From an uncultured Holophagaceae bacterium (lineage in GTDB: Bacteria > Acidobacteriota > Holophagae > Holophagales > Holophagaceae), in NCBI GenBank assembly GCA_903927605.1, contig CAIYNT010000290.1, forward strand, positions 1-53,198: a stretch of 53,198 bases of DNA, in the 5' to 3' direction. The notes below the pieces were generated by a model. The model made no database searches, was not told the origin of the DNA, and was given only the letters and a program-made list of their open reading frames with translations. The stretch's first letter is position 1. Every line of letters begins with the position of its first letter. Shown in pieces: positions 8,234-16,350 of the stretch. The position numbers and the translations under genes are program-made.

Positions 8234-8695
8234 ATGAGCATCCTTCGCACCCGCACCCCCCAGGCGGTTCCGGCTACGGCGTCGACCCTGGAACCCTTCC
8301 GCCTCATGCGCGATTTCCTGCGCTGGGATCCACTCTGGGACTACGATTCCGGGTCGCCGTCCATGGCCTTCATGCCCAGCTTCGACGTGAAGGAAACCCC
8401 GGACGCCTATCAGTTCAAGGCCGACCTTCCGGGGATCCTCGAGGCTGAAATGGAGATCAGCCTCGAAGGGACCCGCCTCACGGTCGCCGGCAAGCGTGAG
8501 GAGGAGGCCCTGAAAGACGGCGAACGCGTGCATCTCTCTGAGCGCAGCCACGGCAACTTCAGCCGCACTTTCACCCTGCCCGAGGATGTGGAAGGCGAGA
8601 AGGTGGTGGCTGAACTCCGCAATGGCGTGTTGACCCTGATGGTCCCCAAGCGCCCGGAAGTGAGGCCGCGCAAGATCAACGTCAGTCTTGGTTAA
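8234..8695 (+). CDS. Hsp20/alpha-crystallin small heat-shock protein
   Basis: A 153-residue small heat-shock protein, an ATP-independent holdase that binds unfolding proteins. The N-terminal arm (1-47) is followed by the alpha-crystallin domain starting at FDVKETPDAYQFKADLPG and including the signature ELRNGVLTLMVPKR. A short C-terminal extension contains PRKINVS in place of the usual I-x-I motif. An AGGAGG ribosome site precedes the ATG. It is transcribed alone from the mirrored promoter region and followed by a palindromic region and a hairpin terminator. Confidence 0.95.
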   Translation: MSILRTRTPQAVPATASTLEPFRLMRDFLRWDPLWDYDSGSPSMAFMPSFDVKETPDAYQFKADLPGILEAEMEISLEGTRLTVAGKREEEALKDGERVHLSERSHGNFSRTFTLPEDVEGEKVVAELRNGVLTLMVPKRPEVRPRKINVSLG

Positions 8696-8701
8696 TGCTG
8701 T

Positions 8702-8794
8702 CCGGGGGTTCCGCGCTGGCGCGCCTCCAGGGGCCGCAACGCTTTGCGTTGCTCTCACGCGCCTGAGGCGCGCGGACCTGGAGCCTCCCCCCGG
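8702..8794. repeat. Nested palindromic intergenic element
   Basis: After hsp20 the sequence folds on paper into a closed cloverleaf-like figure. The outer stem CCGGGGG (8702-8708) pairs with CCCCCGG (8788-8794), and the inner stem CTCCAGG (8725-8731) with CCTGGAG (8777-8783). Enclosed are two perfect hairpins: GCAACGC-TTT-GCGTTGC (8736-8752) and CGCGCC-TGA-GGCGCG (8758-8772). It looks like a dispersed palindromic repeat of the REP/BIME sort rather than a terminator. Only this copy was noticed in the window. Confidence 0.45.
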
Positions 8795-8803
8795 GCCCCC
8801 ACT

Positions 8804-8835
8804 CACTGGTCCGGCAAAGCCGGGCCAGTGCTTTT
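8804..8835 (+). terminator. Rho-independent terminator of hsp20
   Basis: The hairpin CACTGG-T-CCGGC, AAA loop, GCCGG-G-CCAGTG (8804-8830) is followed by CTTTTC. The stem is 12 bp with one T-G wobble pair in the middle. The T-run is on the plus strand, so it serves hsp20 rather than the convergent lipoprotein gene. Confidence 0.75.
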
Positions 8836-8839
8836 CCTG

Positions 8840-10045
8840 TCAGTTGTAGAAGAAATTCGGCGGACCGAAGGTGCCGGGCGTGGTGGCGCTGTTGAACCGG
8901 ACCACGATGTCGCCATCGGCCAGCACCAGGTCTGGGTGGCCATCACCATTCAGGTCCGCCATGGCCACGCCCATGGGGCCATAGGTGCCGGGATAGTTCA
9001 CGGTGGGCAGCAGCACACCTGGGGTGGTGCCATTCTGGAGGAGGACGGACACGGCGCCTGGGGAACCCGGAAGACCCTGGCAGGCCACGGCCACATCGGG
9101 CTTGCCATCGCCATTCAGGTCGCCCACCGCCAACCCGCTGGCGCGGAATTCGGTCGTGTAGTTGACCGGAGCCGCAAAGGTGCCCGATGCGCCTTGGATC
9201 AGGATACTCAAACCCTGATTGCCGGGGCTGAGGGCCGCGCCGTAGTTGGCGGTGAGCAGGTCCAGCTTGCCATCCGCATGCCCACTGAGATTGGCCGCCT
9301 TGACGGCCACCGGCTGGACACCCGTGACGTTGTCCGCGGCTGGTGCGAAGACTCCGGCACTGGTCTGGAGGAGCACGGAAACCGTGTTGGCCGAGGTGGC
9401 CACGGCAATGTCGGCGAAGCCGGTGCCCTCTAGATCGGCGACCGTCACCGCCTGGGGATCACCCCCCACGCCAAAGGAGATGGGGGCATTGAAGGTACCT
9501 GTGGCAGTCTGGGTGAAGACCAGCACACTATTTGCCCCGCTGGCGGCCACCACGATATCCATCCGGCCGTCGGTGTGGCCGCTGAGGTTTCCCGCGGCCA
9601 CATCCAGGGGCGTGCGGCCCGGGGTTGGGAGGACGATGGCAGGCTGGAAATACCCGGGCTTGGCCGGATCGGCCAGACGGACGGTGACCGTCTGGTCATC
9701 GGCATTGGCCACGACCAGATCCGGGCGTCCATCTCCATTCACATCCGCCACCGCCAGATTGGCGGGACCGTTGCCCACGCCGAAACGAACGGGCATCGCA
9801 AAGGCCCCCGCAGAGGTCTGCAGTCGGGTCGAGACATAGCCCTGGGTGGGTGTTCCTCCGAGATCGGTGGACACCAGACCGAGGATGTCCGGCAGTCCGT
9901 TGCCGTTGATGTCGGCCACTGCGATGGCGTTCACGAGATAGCTGGAGGTGGGCCCATAGGAATTGTAGTACGACCCAGAATCCGAACAGCCGAGCAGGGC
10001 GATGACTCCGAGCGAACCGAGCAGCAGGCGGGTGGACGAAAGCAT
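8840..10045 (-). CDS. VCBS/FG-GAP repeat lipoprotein
   Basis: A 401-residue exported lipoprotein. The ATG at 10045, with AAGGAG six bases upstream, gives a clean signal peptide ending in the lipobox LLGC, followed by SDSGSYYNSYG. The rest is a repeated beta-propeller-like unit with calcium-type loops such as DINGNGLPDI, DVNGDGRPDL, DLNGDGKPDV and DLNGDGHPDL, alternating with VLLQTSAGVFA-like segments. Such FG-GAP/VCBS proteins are surface or periplasmic binding or adhesion proteins. The ligand is unknown. It stands alone, convergent with hsp20 and 100 bp downstream of the AtuA-family gene. Confidence 0.88.
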   Translation of the reverse strand: MLSSTRLLLGSLGVIALLGCSDSGSYYNSYGPTSSYLVNAIAVADINGNGLPDILGLVSTDLGGTPTQGYVSTRLQTSAGAFAMPVRFGVGNGPANLAVADVNGDGRPDLVVANADDQTVTVRLADPAKPGYFQPAIVLPTPGRTPLDVAAGNLSGHTDGRMDIVVAASGANSVLVFTQTATGTFNAPISFGVGGDPQAVTVADLEGTGFADIAVATSANTVSVLLQTSAGVFAPAADNVTGVQPVAVKAANLSGHADGKLDLLTANYGAALSPGNQGLSILIQGASGTFAAPVNYTTEFRASGLAVGDLNGDGKPDVAVACQGLPGSPGAVSVLLQNGTTPGVLLPTVNYPGTYGPMGVAMADLNGDGHPDLVLADGDIVVRFNSATTPGTFGPPNFFYN

Positions 10046-10145
10046 GGGGAGCTCCTTGATCCTGTGACAACAAGAGTGGGAGGTGGGGCGCAGCCCTGCA
10101 AGGACGCAGGAATTGGACCCCGAAAGATTCACCTAGGTTGAAGGA

Positions 10146-11504
10146 TCAAACTTCTTCGACGGTCACAGCCCAGGTGACCAGTTCCCGGGGCAGGAGGGCA
10201 GGCCAGTAGGCCACGATCTCCTGGGCCTTGGGACGGCCTCCCGCGAAGCCCGTGACACCTGCCGGGCCCGCCGTTACCAGGGGGGCCATCTCGCGGCCGA
10301 AGCGCTCGACTTTCCCCCGATCTGGATCCTTCACGCTGAGGCGCAACACGATCTCGGCAGGATCTTCGGGAGCCTTGGCGATGCCCGCATGAACAGTGCT
10401 GGCCCCCAGGAACTCGGCATCGGTGTGCTCGTATTCAAAGCCTGCGGCTTTCAGTCGCTTCCACACGATTTCAGCGCACAACTGGGCTTTCTCGAGGGCC
10501 CGGGGTCCACAGAGCGTCAGCTGGCCCGTGGCCTTGTAACCCTTCAGGTAGGCTCCGCTCACCTTGAGGAAAGGCGTGCGGGGCTGGCCCGTGATGCCGC
10601 TGACGCGCACCCGGTCGGGGCCAGCCTGAGCCAATTGAATGGAGGTGAAATCCGCCACCACATCGGGCGTGATGTAGTTGTGTGGATCCCCCATTTCGTA
10701 GAGCAGCTGCTCGCTGACGGTATCCACGGTGACCATGCCGCCGGTGCCCGCGTGCTTCGTGACAATGAAGCTGCCGTCCTCGGAACACTCCGCGATGGGA
10801 TAGCCCACGTTCCAGAGCTCGGGTACCTCCCACCAGCGCGTGAAGTTCCCGCCCGTGCTTTGCGCGCCGCATTCCAGGATATGGCCTGCCACCGTGCCCG
10901 CGGCCAGGCGGTTCCAGTCATCGTCAGCCCATTTGAACTCGTGGAGCAGCGGCGCCAGGGTGAGGCCAGGATCGGTGCAGCGTCCCGTCAATACGATGTC
11001 CGCACCAGTGTCGAGGGCCTCCACCATGGCCTGGGTCTGGAGGTAGACATTGGCGCTGAGGATCTCCCTCGGGGCATCGAAGAGGCCCTCACCGGTATCC
11101 ATGTTCGCCAGCTTCAGCCCCTGGGCCTGGAACTCGGCAAGCCTCGCCAGAACGTCGTCGCCGGTCACTGTGGCGATCCGGAGGCCGGTGACACCCAGCT
11201 TCTTCGCCACCTCAAGCACGGCGGTCCGGCAGGCTTCCGGATTCACGCCACCAGCGTTCGCCACCACCCGGATGCCCTTGGCTTTGAGTTGGGGCAGCAC
11301 CCGCTTCATCAAGTCCACAAAATCGGTCGCGTAGCCCAATCGTGGATCCTTCCGGCGCTGCTTCTGCATGATGGAAAGCGTCACTTCGGCCAGGTAGTCC
11401 AGGGTCAGGTAGTCGATGCCCCCAGCCTCCACCAGACGCACTGGGGCGTCGATGCTATCTCCCCAGAAGCCCTGGCCATTGGCGATGCGGACGAGCTTGG
11501 ACAT
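10146..11504 (-). CDS. AtuA-family (DUF1446) acyclic-terpene-utilisation-like protein
   Basis: A 452-residue cytosolic protein with the DUF1446/AtuA signature. Its N-terminus, VRIANGQGFWGDSIDAP, is typical of the family, as are YLTLDYLAEVTLSIM, ANAGGVNPEAC and LTGRCTDPGLTLAPLLHEF. AtuA was found in citronellol/acyclic terpene breakdown in Pseudomonas, but most homologues are untested, and none of the other atu genes are present here. Upstream of the ATG is GGGAG. The PlsB-like gene ends 27 bp upstream on the same strand, so co-transcription is possible. Confidence 0.82.
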   Translation of the reverse strand: MSKLVRIANGQGFWGDSIDAPVRLVEAGGIDYLTLDYLAEVTLSIMQKQRRKDPRLGYATDFVDLMKRVLPQLKAKGIRVVANAGGVNPEACRTAVLEVAKKLGVTGLRIATVTGDDVLARLAEFQAQGLKLANMDTGEGLFDAPREILSANVYLQTQAMVEALDTGADIVLTGRCTDPGLTLAPLLHEFKWADDDWNRLAAGTVAGHILECGAQSTGGNFTRWWEVPELWNVGYPIAECSEDGSFIVTKHAGTGGMVTVDTVSEQLLYEMGDPHNYITPDVVADFTSIQLAQAGPDRVRVSGITGQPRTPFLKVSGAYLKGYKATGQLTLCGPRALEKAQLCAEIVWKRLKAAGFEYEHTDAEFLGASTVHAGIAKAPEDPAEIVLRLSVKDPDRGKVERFGREMAPLVTAGPAGVTGFAGGRPKAQEIVAYWPALLPRELVTWAVTVEEV

Positions 11505-11531
11505 GGAAACTCCCAGGGGCAGTTGAACAGT

Positions 11532-12914
11532 CTAGTGGTTTAGCGTCTGTTCCAGGAGATGGTCCACGCCATGGGCATAGTAATCCAGCAGGTGGGCCTT
11601 ATGGGCAGGCAGTATCAACCGCCCCTCATCGACCAGCAGGATGTGCCGCAGCAGGAGGACGCGCAGTCCCACCTCGAAGGCCCGCTGGAAGGAACCCCGC
11701 GGCAGGTAGAGGGGCAGGCCCCGCTCCTGGGCAGCGGCAAGCACTTCGAGCAGGTGATCGCGCACCTGGGCCCGGCCTGGCGTGGGATCACCCATGTTCC
11801 GGTAGGCCCAGGCCACGGCTGCCACAGGTGTGATGGGAACCTCCGATCCGACGGCCCTCACCATGGAATCCGCGAAGGCTTCCAGCAGGGGCCGCCGCGT
11901 CTCCCAGTCCATGGACCGGAGATCGGCCCCTTCAAGGAGGGTCCGGGCATAGATGGGGGCGCCGAAGTTCGCGACCGCATAGCCGAACCGGTGGAATCGC
12001 CCCGTGGCGCCACGCCAGAACAGTCCCAGCAACCAGAGCGACGTCCGTCGAACCAGAGCCACGGGGCTTCTCCGGGGCTTACCGAGGGATTCCCGGACCA
12101 GGTTGCTGTCCTCTATCACGCGGTCGTAGTTGAGGCCCACGGGAATGAAGACGAGATTCTTCGCACCGGCGCGGAGCATGTAGTCCAGTAGGCCGAGCTT
12201 GGGTGCCTGCAGGCGTCCGTCCCGACTGAGGCCCCCTTCGATGAAGATGCCCTGGGTCGTTCCCTGGGCCACCGCTCGCTGGACGTAACGCTCCAGCACG
12301 GCGTGGTAGAGCGGGTCGCGGAAGCGTCGCCGCACGAAGAAGGAACCAAAACTTCGGAAGAGGCGCTCCAGCGGCCAGACCCGTGCCCACTCGCCCACGG
12401 CGTACGAAATGGATACACGGTTGGCAAGCAGGAAGGCCACCAGCAGGTAGTCCGCATTGCTGCGGTGGTTCATAACGTAGACCACGGATGCGTCCCGCGG
12501 GATCCGGTTCAGCGCCGCCTCTGCACTGCGGCCGATGCGCACGCGGTAGCAGGTGCGCAACAGCCAGCCGGCCAGCCGCTTGCCGTACCGGTACGTGGTG
12601 ATGAGGTTGAAGTTCGGGACGATCTCGTCGAGGTAGAGGCTGGCATCCGCCAACAGGCTGGCCGTCTCCCGCCCGGACTCCTCGGCCAGGGCCGAAATCC
12701 GCTCCCTCAGCTCCGGATCAGTCAGCAGCTGGGACTTCAAACGCTGCTTCCGCGTGAGGGTCACTGAGTTCAGGCGGAACCCCAGTTCCCGGCGGGTGCG
12801 CAGGGCATGGCGCCAGACCCAACGGCGGATCCCTCGACGAAGGGTCCGCCTGCCCAAGGCCAAGGCCACCAAGGCCAGCGCCCAGAGGGACCACCACCAG
12901 GATTGTGGAATCAT
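11532..12914 (-). CDS. PlsB-like glycerol-3-phosphate acyltransferase
   Basis: A 460-residue membrane-associated acyltransferase. After a hydrophobic N-terminal helix (WWWSLWALALVALAL), the acyltransferase blocks of the PlsB branch appear in order: NHRSNADYLL (the HX4D catalytic motif), SFFVRRRFRDPLYHAVL, FIEGGLSRDGR, and FIPVGLNYDRVIED. PlsB acylates position 1 of glycerol-3-phosphate, the first step of phospholipid and triacylglycerol synthesis. At 460 residues it is shorter than E. coli PlsB (about 800). It may serve phospholipid or storage-lipid synthesis, given the lipid locus 1 kb away. Confidence 0.85.
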   Translation of the reverse strand: MIPQSWWWSLWALALVALALGRRTLRRGIRRWVWRHALRTRRELGFRLNSVTLTRKQRLKSQLLTDPELRERISALAEESGRETASLLADASLYLDEIVPNFNLITTYRYGKRLAGWLLRTCYRVRIGRSAEAALNRIPRDASVVYVMNHRSNADYLLVAFLLANRVSISYAVGEWARVWPLERLFRSFGSFFVRRRFRDPLYHAVLERYVQRAVAQGTTQGIFIEGGLSRDGRLQAPKLGLLDYMLRAGAKNLVFIPVGLNYDRVIEDSNLVRESLGKPRRSPVALVRRTSLWLLGLFWRGATGRFHRFGYAVANFGAPIYARTLLEGADLRSMDWETRRPLLEAFADSMVRAVGSEVPITPVAAVAWAYRNMGDPTPGRAQVRDHLLEVLAAAQERGLPLYLPRGSFQRAFEVGLRVLLLRHILLVDEGRLILPAHKAHLLDYYAHGVDHLLEQTLNH

Positions 12915-12989
12915 GAATGAAGTATGCCGCGGATCCCCACCTCCTGCCCCAGGATCCCAGGGTGGTGATTCGGATGAAGGGTGTCGCGA

Positions 12990-13733
12990 CTACTTGGCTC
13001 CCAGCACATGCAGGCCGATACCGAGCACCAGGGTGATGAGGACGCAGCTGACCGCGCCGCTGGTCTTCAACCGCATCGTGTGCCGCGCGGCGAGGAAGAG
13101 CAGGACGGCTTCGGCGATGAAGAACAGGTCGAGGGTGTAGAGGAGGGCGTGGAGTTTCACGCTCTCCACCTGCACGTAGTAACCCACGGAGGTCGGCGAG
13201 ATCTTCTCGGGTGTCAGTCCTCCAATGGACTTGACCAGGCAGATCAACCCGACCAGGAGCATGTACGGGAGGCGCACCAGGCCTGGGACCGTTACAGCGC
13301 TCAGGGTCTGGCGGTAGCTTGGAGCCTCGTTTTCGGCGGTCTTCTTGCCCACCAGCCAGTAGAAGAAGGCTGTCAGGAACGCGGCGGTGGCCGTGAAGAA
13401 AGCGGTGGAAAAAAGGCTGAGGGGGATGATGAACTTCCTGTAGAACCCGATGATCAGGTCGATCTGCGACGAGGCGATCTGCGGATTCTTCTCCAGGGTC
13501 GGACGCAACATCTCGTCCACATCCACCTTCAGGCCCCAGATCACGGTGAGGACCAGGGAGGCGATGATGATCACGCCCAGGGCCCAGCCCCAGCTGGGGG
13601 TCTTGGCCAGCCGCTGGAACAGCTCGACCGGATTGGTGAAGATGCCCAGGATCTGGTCCACCAGACCCGGAGCTTTGGGCTGCGGCACCTCAGGTTGGTC
13701 GCCATACAGGGAAGAGGTGGGTTGATCGCTCAT
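12990..13733 (-). CDS. Yip1-family membrane protein
   Basis: A 247-residue integral membrane protein with about five hydrophobic segments (around residues 48-66, 100-125, 150-170, 200-220 and 228-245). A cytoplasmic N-terminal stretch contains LVDQILGIFTNPVELFQRLAKTPSW, a pattern common at the start of bacterial Yip1-domain proteins. The ATG at 13733 is preferred, since the frame above it has low-quality composition. It has a paralogue at 38016-38774. Function unknown; bacterial Yip1 proteins are only loosely tied to membrane trafficking or permeability. Confidence 0.75.
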   Translation of the reverse strand: MSDQPTSSLYGDQPEVPQPKAPGLVDQILGIFTNPVELFQRLAKTPSWGWALGVIIIASLVLTVIWGLKVDVDEMLRPTLEKNPQIASSQIDLIIGFYRKFIIPLSLFSTAFFTATAAFLTAFFYWLVGKKTAENEAPSYRQTLSAVTVPGLVRLPYMLLVGLICLVKSIGGLTPEKISPTSVGYYVQVESVKLHALLYTLDLFFIAEAVLLFLAARHTMRLKTSGAVSCVLITLVLGIGLHVLGAK

Positions 13734-13822
13734 GGCCTGGGCCTCGGTGGGAGTCCCACGAACTCTAGCGCACCTGGTACATTGACGCACCGACCCTGTT
13801 TCCTTCCTGGAGTCTAGTCGCC

Positions 13823-14698
13823 ATGTCCGCCCTGGATCGACTCGCTGAACGGCAATTGGTCGTGGTGACAGGCAAGGGTGGCGTGGGCAAGACCACCCTT
13901 GCATCTGTACTGGGGCGTCTCCTGGCCGAGCGCGGTAAGCGGGTCCTGCTGCTGGAGGTGGATCCGCGGGAGAGCCTTCACCAGGCCCTGGGAACCGAGC
14001 CGTCGGGTGGGGCCATCATCCAGGCGGGACCCGGACTGTGGACCCAGAACCTCCAACCCGCCGTGGTCATCGAAGGTCTGGTCCGGGAGAAGGTTCCCAT
14101 CGCCTACCTGGCGCGGAAAATCGTGGAGAGCGACGCCTTCCACCACTTCGTGGAGGGCGCTCCGGGCCTCAAGGAGACGGCTCTGCTCGGATACGCCTAC
14201 CGGGTCCTCCAGCCCGGCCACCGGGCCAGGATCGACCTGGTGATCCTGGACGCCCCTGCCACCGGGCACGGCGCCACCATGCTGGCGGCTCCAGGCCTGC
14301 TGGCCCAGGCTGCTGAAGGCGGGCAACTGGGCGAGATGGCCGCCGAGCTGGCCGCCTTTCTGGCGGATGCCACTCAATGTGGTGTGGTGCTCGCCACCCT
14401 GGCAGAGGAGATGCCGATTCAGGAGACCCTCGAGCTGCTTGACCTGCTCCGGACGAAGCTGGGGATCCGCCCGGACCTCGTAGTGGCGAATGGCATGTAT
14501 CCAGAGTTGCCAGCCGGCCTGACCGCCGGCCCCGGGACCGACCTGTGGCGGACGCGCCACCGGCTGAACGAGGAGGAGCTGGCCCGACTGGCCGCCGCCT
14601 GGGATGGCCCCCTGGTGGAACTGCCCCTGCTCGCCCTGGACCGGGGACCGGCGCTGGTGGCAGCGCTGGCCCCCGCGCTCCTGGAGGCGGATCCATGA
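13823..14698 (+). CDS. ArsA/Get3-like ATPase, first of a tandem pair
   Basis: A 291-residue cytosolic P-loop ATPase of the ArsA/GET3 group. It has the deviant Walker A GKGGVGKTT (17-25, signature lysine K18), a LLLEVDPRESLHQALG switch region, and a later LVILDAPATGHG segment that resembles the switch II DxxPTGHT of this family. It lacks the cysteines that bind arsenite in ArsA. The gene overlaps the second ATPase by four bases (ATGA), so the products are probably made in equal amounts and form a heterodimer. Comparable ArsA-like pairs are known in mycobacteria (Rv3679-Rv3680). Here the pair leads a granule/lipid gene cluster. Confidence 0.88.
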   Translation: MSALDRLAERQLVVVTGKGGVGKTTLASVLGRLLAERGKRVLLLEVDPRESLHQALGTEPSGGAIIQAGPGLWTQNLQPAVVIEGLVREKVPIAYLARKIVESDAFHHFVEGAPGLKETALLGYAYRVLQPGHRARIDLVILDAPATGHGATMLAAPGLLAQAAEGGQLGEMAAELAAFLADATQCGVVLATLAEEMPIQETLELLDLLRTKLGIRPDLVVANGMYPELPAGLTAGPGTDLWRTRHRLNEEELARLAAAWDGPLVELPLLALDRGPALVAALAPALLEADP

Positions 14699-15756
14699 GC
14701 GCGGGCCTGCTGTCGGGGCGCCTCATCGTGGTGGTGGGCGCGGGAGGGGTCGGGAAGACCACCCTGGCGGCGGCCCTGGCGCTGGGGTCGGCGAAGGCGG
14801 GCCAGCGGACGCTGGTGATGACCTTCGATCCGTCCCTGCGCCTCAAGGATGCCCTCGGGGTGGGGGAGGCGGCGAAGGACGAGCCCATCCGGGTGACTGG
14901 GGAGGGCCCGGGCAGCCTGGATGCGGCTCTGCTGGACGCGAGGCATGCCTTCGATCGCCTGATCCGGACCTACGCGCCCGATGCCGCGGCCGCCAAGCGG
15001 ATCTTCGCGAACCGGTTCTACCGCGACCTGGCGGGGAATCTGTCGGGAATCCTGGAATACATGGCCATGGAACGGCTCTTCGAGATGCGGGCCGCGGGCC
15101 GCTACGACCGCATCATCCTGGATACGCCCCCCACCCGCCAGGCCATGGATTTCCTGCAGGCGCCGGAGCGCATGATGAACATGGTGAACAACCGGGCCAT
15201 CCGGTTCGCGATGGATCCCTTCTGGGATGGCAAGGGCGGGCTGAACCTGGCCTTCCGCCTTGCGGCCCAAGGGGTGGTGGAATTGTCCGACCGCCTGATC
15301 GGCCGCCGGTTTCTGCTGGACGTGGTGGAATTCATTCGGGCCTTCGCGCCCCTCTTCGAGGGGTTCCGGAGCCGGGCCGAAGAGGTGCGGAACCTGCTCC
15401 AGGCGGAGGAGACCCAGTTCCTCATGGTGGCCGGCCCGGGTCCCGACCGGGTTCCGGACGCCATGTTCTTCCTGCGCAAGCTCAAGGAGACCGGCCACCA
15501 CCTCGGTCCCATCCTGGTGAACCAGCTCCATCCCGATCCAGGTCCGAAGGCCAGGCACGATCAGGGGTTGGCGCTCCTGCGCTTCCTGGTGGAGCGGGAC
15601 CGGCGTGGTCTGGCCCTGCTGCGCAGCCTCTTCCCGGAGGAGCAGGCGATAGTCCCCGTCGCCCTGGAGCCCGCCCCGCCGGGGGACTTGAAGTCCCTGG
15701 GCCGGCTGTTCGAGAAGATCTCCAGCACAGAAGCAGAATCGTCACCGGGTAGGTGA
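14695..15756 (+). CDS. ArsA/Get3-like ATPase, second of a tandem pair
   Basis: A 353-residue partner of the preceding ATPase, starting at the ATGA overlap (14695). The Walker A reads GAGGVGKTT (15-23): the second residue is Ala rather than the signature Lys of deviant Walker A ATPases, while the catalytic P-loop K21 is kept. The DTPPTRQAMDFLQAPERMM segment is characteristic of the second member of ArsA-like pairs. No membrane segment is visible. An 80-bp gap holding a good promoter separates it from the phaR-type gene. It is probably a heterodimeric partner with altered nucleotide contacts. Confidence 0.87.
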   Translation: MSAGLLSGRLIVVVGAGGVGKTTLAAALALGSAKAGQRTLVMTFDPSLRLKDALGVGEAAKDEPIRVTGEGPGSLDAALLDARHAFDRLIRTYAPDAAAAKRIFANRFYRDLAGNLSGILEYMAMERLFEMRAAGRYDRIILDTPPTRQAMDFLQAPERMMNMVNNRAIRFAMDPFWDGKGGLNLAFRLAAQGVVELSDRLIGRRFLLDVVEFIRAFAPLFEGFRSRAEEVRNLLQAEETQFLMVAGPGPDRVPDAMFFLRKLKETGHHLGPILVNQLHPDPGPKARHDQGLALLRFLVERDRRGLALLRSLFPEEQAIVPVALEPAPPGDLKSLGRLFEKISSTEAESSPGR

Positions 15757-15778
15757 AGGCCCCGTGGCGGGAAAGGCG

Positions 15779-15807
15779 GTGGCAGTTATGCCGCAACGCG
15801 GTATAAT
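15779..15807 (+). promoter_or_regulatory. Promoter and candidate autoregulatory operator of the phaR-type gene
   Basis: A perfect -10 TATAAT (15802-15807) with a 4/6 -35 GTGGCA (15779-15784) at 17-bp spacing precedes the ATG at 15837. The palindrome ATGCCGC-AAC-GCGGTAT (15788-15804, one mismatch) overlaps the spacer and -10, as an operator for a repressor would. PhaR repressors bind short GC palindromes near phasin and phaR genes, so autoregulation is plausible but not shown. Confidence 0.55.
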
Positions 15808-15836
15808 GGGTCACGGGTACCGGGAAGGGGTCGGGG

Positions 15837-16346
15837 ATGATCCGCCTCATCAAGCGCTACGGTGGGACCAGCCGCAAGCTCTACGACACGGAGGAGAGCC
15901 GTTACGTTTCCCTGGAGGACCTCTCCGCCTGGATCCGGGCCGGCCAGGAACTGAAGGTTGTGGACAGCGCCAGTGGTGAGGACGTGACGGCCCAGACCCT
16001 CGCCCAAAGCATCTACGAGGACCATCGGCGAGGACACTCGCTGCTGTCAGGAGACTTCCTGCATCAGGTCATCCGCCGGGGCGGCCAGGCCTTCGCCGAG
16101 GGGGTCGAGCAGGTCCAGGCGACGGTGGATAACATGGTCCGCCATTCGCTAGACCGCCTCGCCTTTGTCGGAGGGGCCAAGGAGGACATGGCCCTGCTCC
16201 ACCAGCGGCTCGCTGAACTGGAGTCCATCCTGGCCGAGCTCGAATCCAGCACCAAGCCGCGGAACGGCAGCCGCCGACCCCGCGTGCCCCGCAAGACCAC
16301 CACTAGCCCCAACCAAGCCGGCCACCGGGCCGGAAGAAAGGAGTAG
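15837..16346 (+). CDS. PhaR-type polyhydroxyalkanoate accumulation regulator
   Basis: A 169-residue protein with the PHA accumulation regulator DNA-binding domain at its N-terminus. RLIKRYGGTSRKLYDTEESRYVSLEDLSAWI, then VVDSASGEDVTAQTLAQSIYE, match the family closely apart from an inserted GTS in the usual RYGNRKLYDT. The middle is helical, and the C-terminus is basic and low-complexity (after about 140). PhaR binds both PHA granules and DNA and represses phasin genes when no granules are present. The phasin gene starts four bases after its stop, so the two form an operon. No phaC or phaA is in the window, so PHA synthesis itself is not proven here. Confidence 0.85.
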   Translation: MIRLIKRYGGTSRKLYDTEESRYVSLEDLSAWIRAGQELKVVDSASGEDVTAQTLAQSIYEDHRRGHSLLSGDFLHQVIRRGGQAFAEGVEQVQATVDNMVRHSLDRLAFVGGAKEDMALLHQRLAELESILAELESSTKPRNGSRRPRVPRKTTTSPNQAGHRAGRKE

Positions 16347-16350
16347 GACA

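Noticed and set aside
10146..11504. A complete citronellol/acyclic terpene (atu) degradation cluster
   Set aside because: Only the AtuA-family gene is present; no atuC/atuF carboxylase or other atu genes adjoin it.
13823..15756. Arsenite efflux function for the ArsA-like pair
   Set aside because: The metal-binding cysteines of ArsA and the partner genes arsB, arsC and arsR are absent; the context is granule and lipid genes.
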